A stretch of DNA of 8,844 nt from Tannerellaceae bacterium (GTDB lineage: Bacteria > Bacteroidota > Bacteroidia > Bacteroidales > Tannerellaceae). The notes beneath the pieces are model-generated. The model saw only the letters and a list, made by a program, of their open reading frames with translations, ran no database searches and had not been told where the DNA came from. The DNA is taken from assembly GCA_020860805.1 (NCBI GenBank), contig JAJBTP010000548.1, positions 1 to 8,844 of the forward strand, given 5' to 3'. Shown one piece after another: positions 6,325 through 8,844 of this stretch. Position numbers and translations under genes: made by a program. Position 1 is the first letter of the stretch. Each line of letters begins with the position of its first letter.

Positions 6325-8163
6325 TTATCTGGGCTGCCAGTCACCATTCTCTTTTATCAGCTGGATAAGTTGGACCACCGCCTCTTCTTCCGGAATATTT
6401 TTGAGCATACAGCTTTTCCCTTTGTATAGGTCTACTTTTCCACGCCCTGAGCCTACATATCCATAATCAGCATCTGCCATTTCACCGGGTCCGTTCACAA
6501 TACACCCCATAATACCGATCTTCAGACCCTTCAGATGAGAGGTTGCATCTTTAATGCGTGCAATTGTTGACTGGAGGTCATATAATGTTCTGCCACAACC
6601 GGGACAGGATATGTATTCGGTTTTACTTATACGGCTGCGGGTTGCCTGTAAAATACCAAACGAATAACTATCCGCTATTTTGGCTACTCCTCCTTCATTA
6701 TACAACATAACTCCATCTCCAAACCCATCCAGTAAAAGAGGTCCAAAATCGGCAGCAGACTTGATCTGGAGTGTTTCCTCATTTTTTTCTTTGTAATCAT
6801 GGTGAAGAATAACCGGAACATTACAATTATTTCTTAGTAACTTATGTAAGGCTGCCCGTTGAGCTCCCAGCCCATTCTTATTATGGGTACTTAGTATAAT
6901 GACTGCAGCAGGATCATCCTTCAGAGTCTGAAGAGTATGCTCTTTCAAATCACTGTGTGTTAAGCGAATAAATTTGATAGCAGAAGCATATTTATGCATT
7001 TCACTTACTTCTGAAGCAATAAACATGGGGAAGACATTCGGCAATGGCTTCCAGTAATTCGCATCTACTATAAGTTGAAATGTATCCGGCAAATTGTCCG
7101 GATCTTCTTCTCCTATATAAAGATAATCCGGCTTCGCCTGTACATCAAATTCGAAGTCACCTTCCCGCCTGTCTGAAATGACAACCGGAACATGGGTTCC
7201 TCCGATATTTTTTACACTCCGGTTCATGTATCTTTGCATACGGGTATGGCTGTAACCGGAAACAGTAGTCCCGGTAATCGGATGATGTCCTTCTCTGTCA
7301 TGGATATAATCTGCTAATTGACGGGCTACAGGAATTTCAGCTTCCGGATCTTCACTTAAGGATACACGTATTGTATCTCCTATACCATCTGCCAGAAGAG
7401 CTCCTATTCCTACTGCACTTTTAATACGGCCATCTTCACCATCTCCGGCTTCGGTTACACCCAGATGGAGTGGATAATACATATTTTCTTTCTCCATAGT
7501 TTCCACCAGTAGCCGGACTGTTTTAACCATAACTACCGTATTAGATGCTTTAATGGAGATAACAACGTCTTTAAATTCTTCGCTCCGGCATATACGGAGA
7601 AATTCCATACACGATTCTACCATACCTTCCGGGGTATCACCATAACGGCTCATAATTCGATCTGAAAGTGAACCGTGGTTTACTCCGATACGGATGGCTG
7701 TATGATATTTGCGGCATATATTTAGAAAAGGAATAAACCGTTCACGGATTTTTTCTATTTCTGCGGCATATTCTTCATCTGTATATTCGATGTGATTGAA
7801 AGTCTTGACCCGATCTACATAGTTACCCGGGTTAATCCGGACTTTATCAACAAATTCCGCTGCTACATCAGCCGCTTTCGGATTGAAATGAATGTCTGCA
7901 ACAATAGGTGTGTTATGCCCTCTTTGTTGAAGTTCATTTTTGATATTGCCCAGATTTCTGGCTTCTCTTTCTCCCTGAGCTGTAAAACGGATATACTCAG
8001 CTCCGGCTTCAATCATGCAAATGGATTGTCGGACTGCAGCATCTGTATCCATAGTTGATACATTACTCATCGTTTGAACACGAATCGGATTTTCACCTCC
8101 TAATGGAGTATTTCCTATTTCTACAACTAATGACTGACGACGGCGGTAATTAAATATATCCAT
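6325..8163 (-). CDS. ispG: 4-hydroxy-3-methylbut-2-enyl diphosphate synthase, long form
   Basis: IspG (GcpE) is the iron-sulfur enzyme that converts methylerythritol cyclodiphosphate to HMBPP, the penultimate step of the MEP isoprenoid pathway. At 612 residues this is the long, three-domain form known from Bacteroidota, chlamydiae and plants; the common bacterial form is under 400. Residues 1-290 are the TIM barrel (IRVQTMSNVSTMDT, VADIHFNP, KVRINPGNY, RIGVNHGSL, LHLGVTEAGDGEDGRIKSA). About 290-500 is the extra middle domain. The C-terminal domain holds the 4Fe-4S ligands C520 and C523 (CPGCGRT), C554 and E561 (GCIVNGPGE). All catalytic ligands are intact. The gene is separated from purE by 151 bases and from dut by 120 bases. 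I found no exact TAnnTTTG box ahead of it, so it may be transcribed from upstream of purE or from an atypical promoter. Confidence 0.97.
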   Translation of the reverse strand: MDIFNYRRRQSLVVEIGNTPLGGENPIRVQTMSNVSTMDTDAAVRQSICMIEAGAEYIRFTAQGEREARNLGNIKNELQQRGHNTPIVADIHFNPKAADVAAEFVDKVRINPGNYVDRVKTFNHIEYTDEEYAAEIEKIRERFIPFLNICRKYHTAIRIGVNHGSLSDRIMSRYGDTPEGMVESCMEFLRICRSEEFKDVVISIKASNTVVMVKTVRLLVETMEKENMYYPLHLGVTEAGDGEDGRIKSAVGIGALLADGIGDTIRVSLSEDPEAEIPVARQLADYIHDREGHHPITGTTVSGYSHTRMQRYMNRSVKNIGGTHVPVVISDRREGDFEFDVQAKPDYLYIGEEDPDNLPDTFQLIVDANYWKPLPNVFPMFIASEVSEMHKYASAIKFIRLTHSDLKEHTLQTLKDDPAAVIILSTHNKNGLGAQRAALHKLLRNNCNVPVILHHDYKEKNEETLQIKSAADFGPLLLDGFGDGVMLYNEGGVAKIADSYSFGILQATRSRISKTEYISCPGCGRTLYDLQSTIARIKDATSHLKGLKIGIMGCIVNGPGEMADADYGYVGSGRGKVDLYKGKSCMLKNIPEEEAVVQLIQLIKENGDWQPR

Positions 8164-8171
8164 TTTTAAAA

Positions 8172-8207
8172 GTAGTCAGAGTAATCAGAGAAGTCAAAGA
8201 ATTCAGC
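8172..8207 (-). repeat. Degenerate 9-bp tandem repeat, about four units, ahead of ispG
   Basis: On the plus strand the units are GTAGTCAGA (8172-8180), GTAATCAGA (8181-8189), GAAGTCAAA (8190-8198) and GAATTCAGC (8199-8207). On the transcribed minus strand they read as TTTGACTTC / TCTGATTAC / TCTGACTAC and end 8 bases before the ispG ATG. The first three units are clear and the fourth is weak. They lie in the ispG leader and could affect its expression, but no function is shown. Confidence 0.6.
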
Positions 8208-8271
8208 ATTCGTTTCGCTCATTAGCAGATAAAAATTTTCTCCTTTGACTTCTAATGAGCCAAGCGAATGC
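8206..8271. repeat. Near-perfect 20-bp inverted repeat between purE and ispG
   Basis: The arms at 8206-8225 (GCATTCG...GCTCATTAG) and 8252-8271 (CTAATGAGC...CGAATGC) pair at 18 of 20 positions around a 26-base loop. The mismatches are T8213 with G8264, which becomes a G-U pair in plus-strand RNA, and C8216 with C8261. Neither side has the immediate T-run of an intrinsic terminator for the minus-strand genes. A second inverted pair, AGAAGTCAAAG (8189-8199) with CTTTGACTTCT (8243-8253), overlaps it and could form a competing structure. It may be an interspersed repeat element, a structured leader of ispG, or an attenuating hairpin. Confidence 0.75.
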
Positions 8272-8280
8272 CAACTTCTA

Positions 8281-8295
8281 AGCCCTGAAAGGGCT
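8281..8295 (-). terminator. Small hairpin 20 bases after purE, possible weak terminator
   Basis: AGCCCT-GAA-AGGGCT is a perfect 6-bp GC-rich stem with a 3-base loop. It is flanked by the direct repeat AACTTCT (8273-8279 and 8299-8305). In the purE transcript (minus strand) the stem is followed by TAGAAGTTGG and not a U-run, so it is not a classical intrinsic terminator. It may be an RNA 3'-end stabiliser or part of the repeat cluster; the structure is certain, the role is not. Confidence 0.4.
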
Positions 8296-8314
8296 GATAA
8301 CTTCTTTGACTTTT

Positions 8315-8821
8315 TTAATTTGTTTTGTGTTTATATGAAATTTGTGATAACTCTTCGTTGGCTTTAACGATTTTCTTTTTCAGGTCTTCTTTATAAGCAA
8401 CCAGTTTTTCCTGAAGGCTTCCGTCCCCCACCGATAGTATCTGAACAGCCAGAATAGCTGCATTTAAGGCACCGTTGATTCCTACGGTTGCAACAGGTAT
8501 ACCGGGAGGCATTTGTACAATAGCCAGTAGTGCGTCCATACCGTCGAGGGTAGAATTGATAGGTACACCGATTACCGGAACGGTAGTCATGGAGGCGATT
8601 ACTCCGCAGAGGTGTGCTGCCATACCGGCAGCGGCAATAATTACTTTAATCCCTCTTGCCTGAGCTCCTTTGGCAAATGCTTCAACTTCTGCAGGGGTTC
8701 GATGCGCGGATAAAGCATGCATTTCAAAGGGAACTTCCATTTCATCCAGGAATTTAGCTGCTTTTTCCATTACTGGCAGGTCAGATGTACTGCCCATAAT
8801 AATACTTACTACTGGTATCAT
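8315..8821 (-). CDS. purE: 5-(carboxyamino)imidazole ribonucleotide mutase (PurE)
   Basis: PurE forms 4-carboxy-AIR in de novo purine synthesis. The 168-residue length is normal. The nucleotide-phosphate site GSTSDLPVM (10-18, S11 and D14), the catalytic SAHRTP (38-43, with H40 the expected acid-base histidine), AAGMAAHLCGVIA (64-76, H70) and the GVPINS and QMPPGIPVATV strands are all intact. AAHL and the following VPVxGVP segment resemble class I PurE (N5-CAIR mutase) rather than the animal-type carboxylase. Class I normally works with PurK, which is not in this window. The ATG is followed at once by the usual beta strand PVVSIIMG. Only 23 bases precede it in the window, so its promoter and upstream neighbour are not visible. 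Confidence 0.96.
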   Translation of the reverse strand: MIPVVSIIMGSTSDLPVMEKAAKFLDEMEVPFEMHALSAHRTPAEVEAFAKGAQARGIKVIIAAAGMAAHLCGVIASMTTVPVIGVPINSTLDGMDALLAIVQMPPGIPVATVGINGALNAAILAVQILSVGDGSLQEKLVAYKEDLKKKIVKANEELSQISYKHKTN

Positions 8822-8844
8822 AAATTATTCAATCCGGGGTTATT

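Noticed and set aside
7792..8058. 88-codon plus-strand open stretch opposite ispG
   Set aside because: It is a shadow of the conserved TIM-barrel region of ispG with no independent support; the same applies to the 62-codon stretch at 8475-8663 opposite purE.
8206..8271. Intrinsic terminator for purE
   Set aside because: The strong stem is not followed by a T-run in the minus direction, so I list it as an inverted repeat only.
1..8844. CRISPR array, insertion sequence, phage, toxin-antitoxin or other undescribed accessory system
   Set aside because: Every gene is a core metabolic or envelope gene, and the only repeats are the short ones reported between genes and in the envC-like coiled coil.

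Overview
The window looks like a housekeeping stretch of a Bacteroidales (Bacteroidota) chromosome. The support is the AT-rich composition, a Bacteroides-type -7 promoter box ahead of dut, the long three-domain form of IspG, a DUF4292 lipoprotein gene (a Bacteroidota family) beside a TPR gene and an envC-like gene, and starts without obvious Shine-Dalgarno sequences. I cannot name the genus.

Layout. On the plus strand, positions 1-1885 hold the 3' part of ribF (FMN/FAD synthesis) and, 5 bases later, an M20 deacylase of the ArgE type. They meet a long minus-strand block tail to tail, and the two stop codons overlap. In its own direction (right to left) the minus block reads purE (purine synthesis), a 151-base repeat-rich gap, ispG (isoprenoid synthesis), a 120-base gap with a promoter, then dut (dUTPase), a TPR protein, a DUF4292 lipoprotein gene and an EnvC-like murein hydrolase activator. 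The last four are packed tightly (42-base gap, 4-base ATGA overlap, 7-base gap) and probably form one transcription unit starting ahead of dut. The TPR, DUF4292 and EnvC-like products all carry export signals, which suggests a cell-envelope job for the distal part of the unit.

The most notable observation is that the DUF4292 gene is interrupted by an in-frame TAA after codon 184. The same frame continues for 96 more sense codons that look like the rest of the family, so this is a single nonsense change (or a sequencing error) and not two genes. The second notable area is non-coding: ispG is bracketed by degenerate 9-base repeats of the TTTGACTAC type, and the purE-ispG gap holds a near-perfect 20-base inverted repeat, a second small hairpin and further copies of the TTTGACTT motif. 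This looks like an interspersed repeat element or a structured untranslated RNA.

I found no tRNA, rRNA, CRISPR array, insertion sequence, transposase or phage gene, and no defence or other accessory system. No gap between genes exceeds 151 bases.
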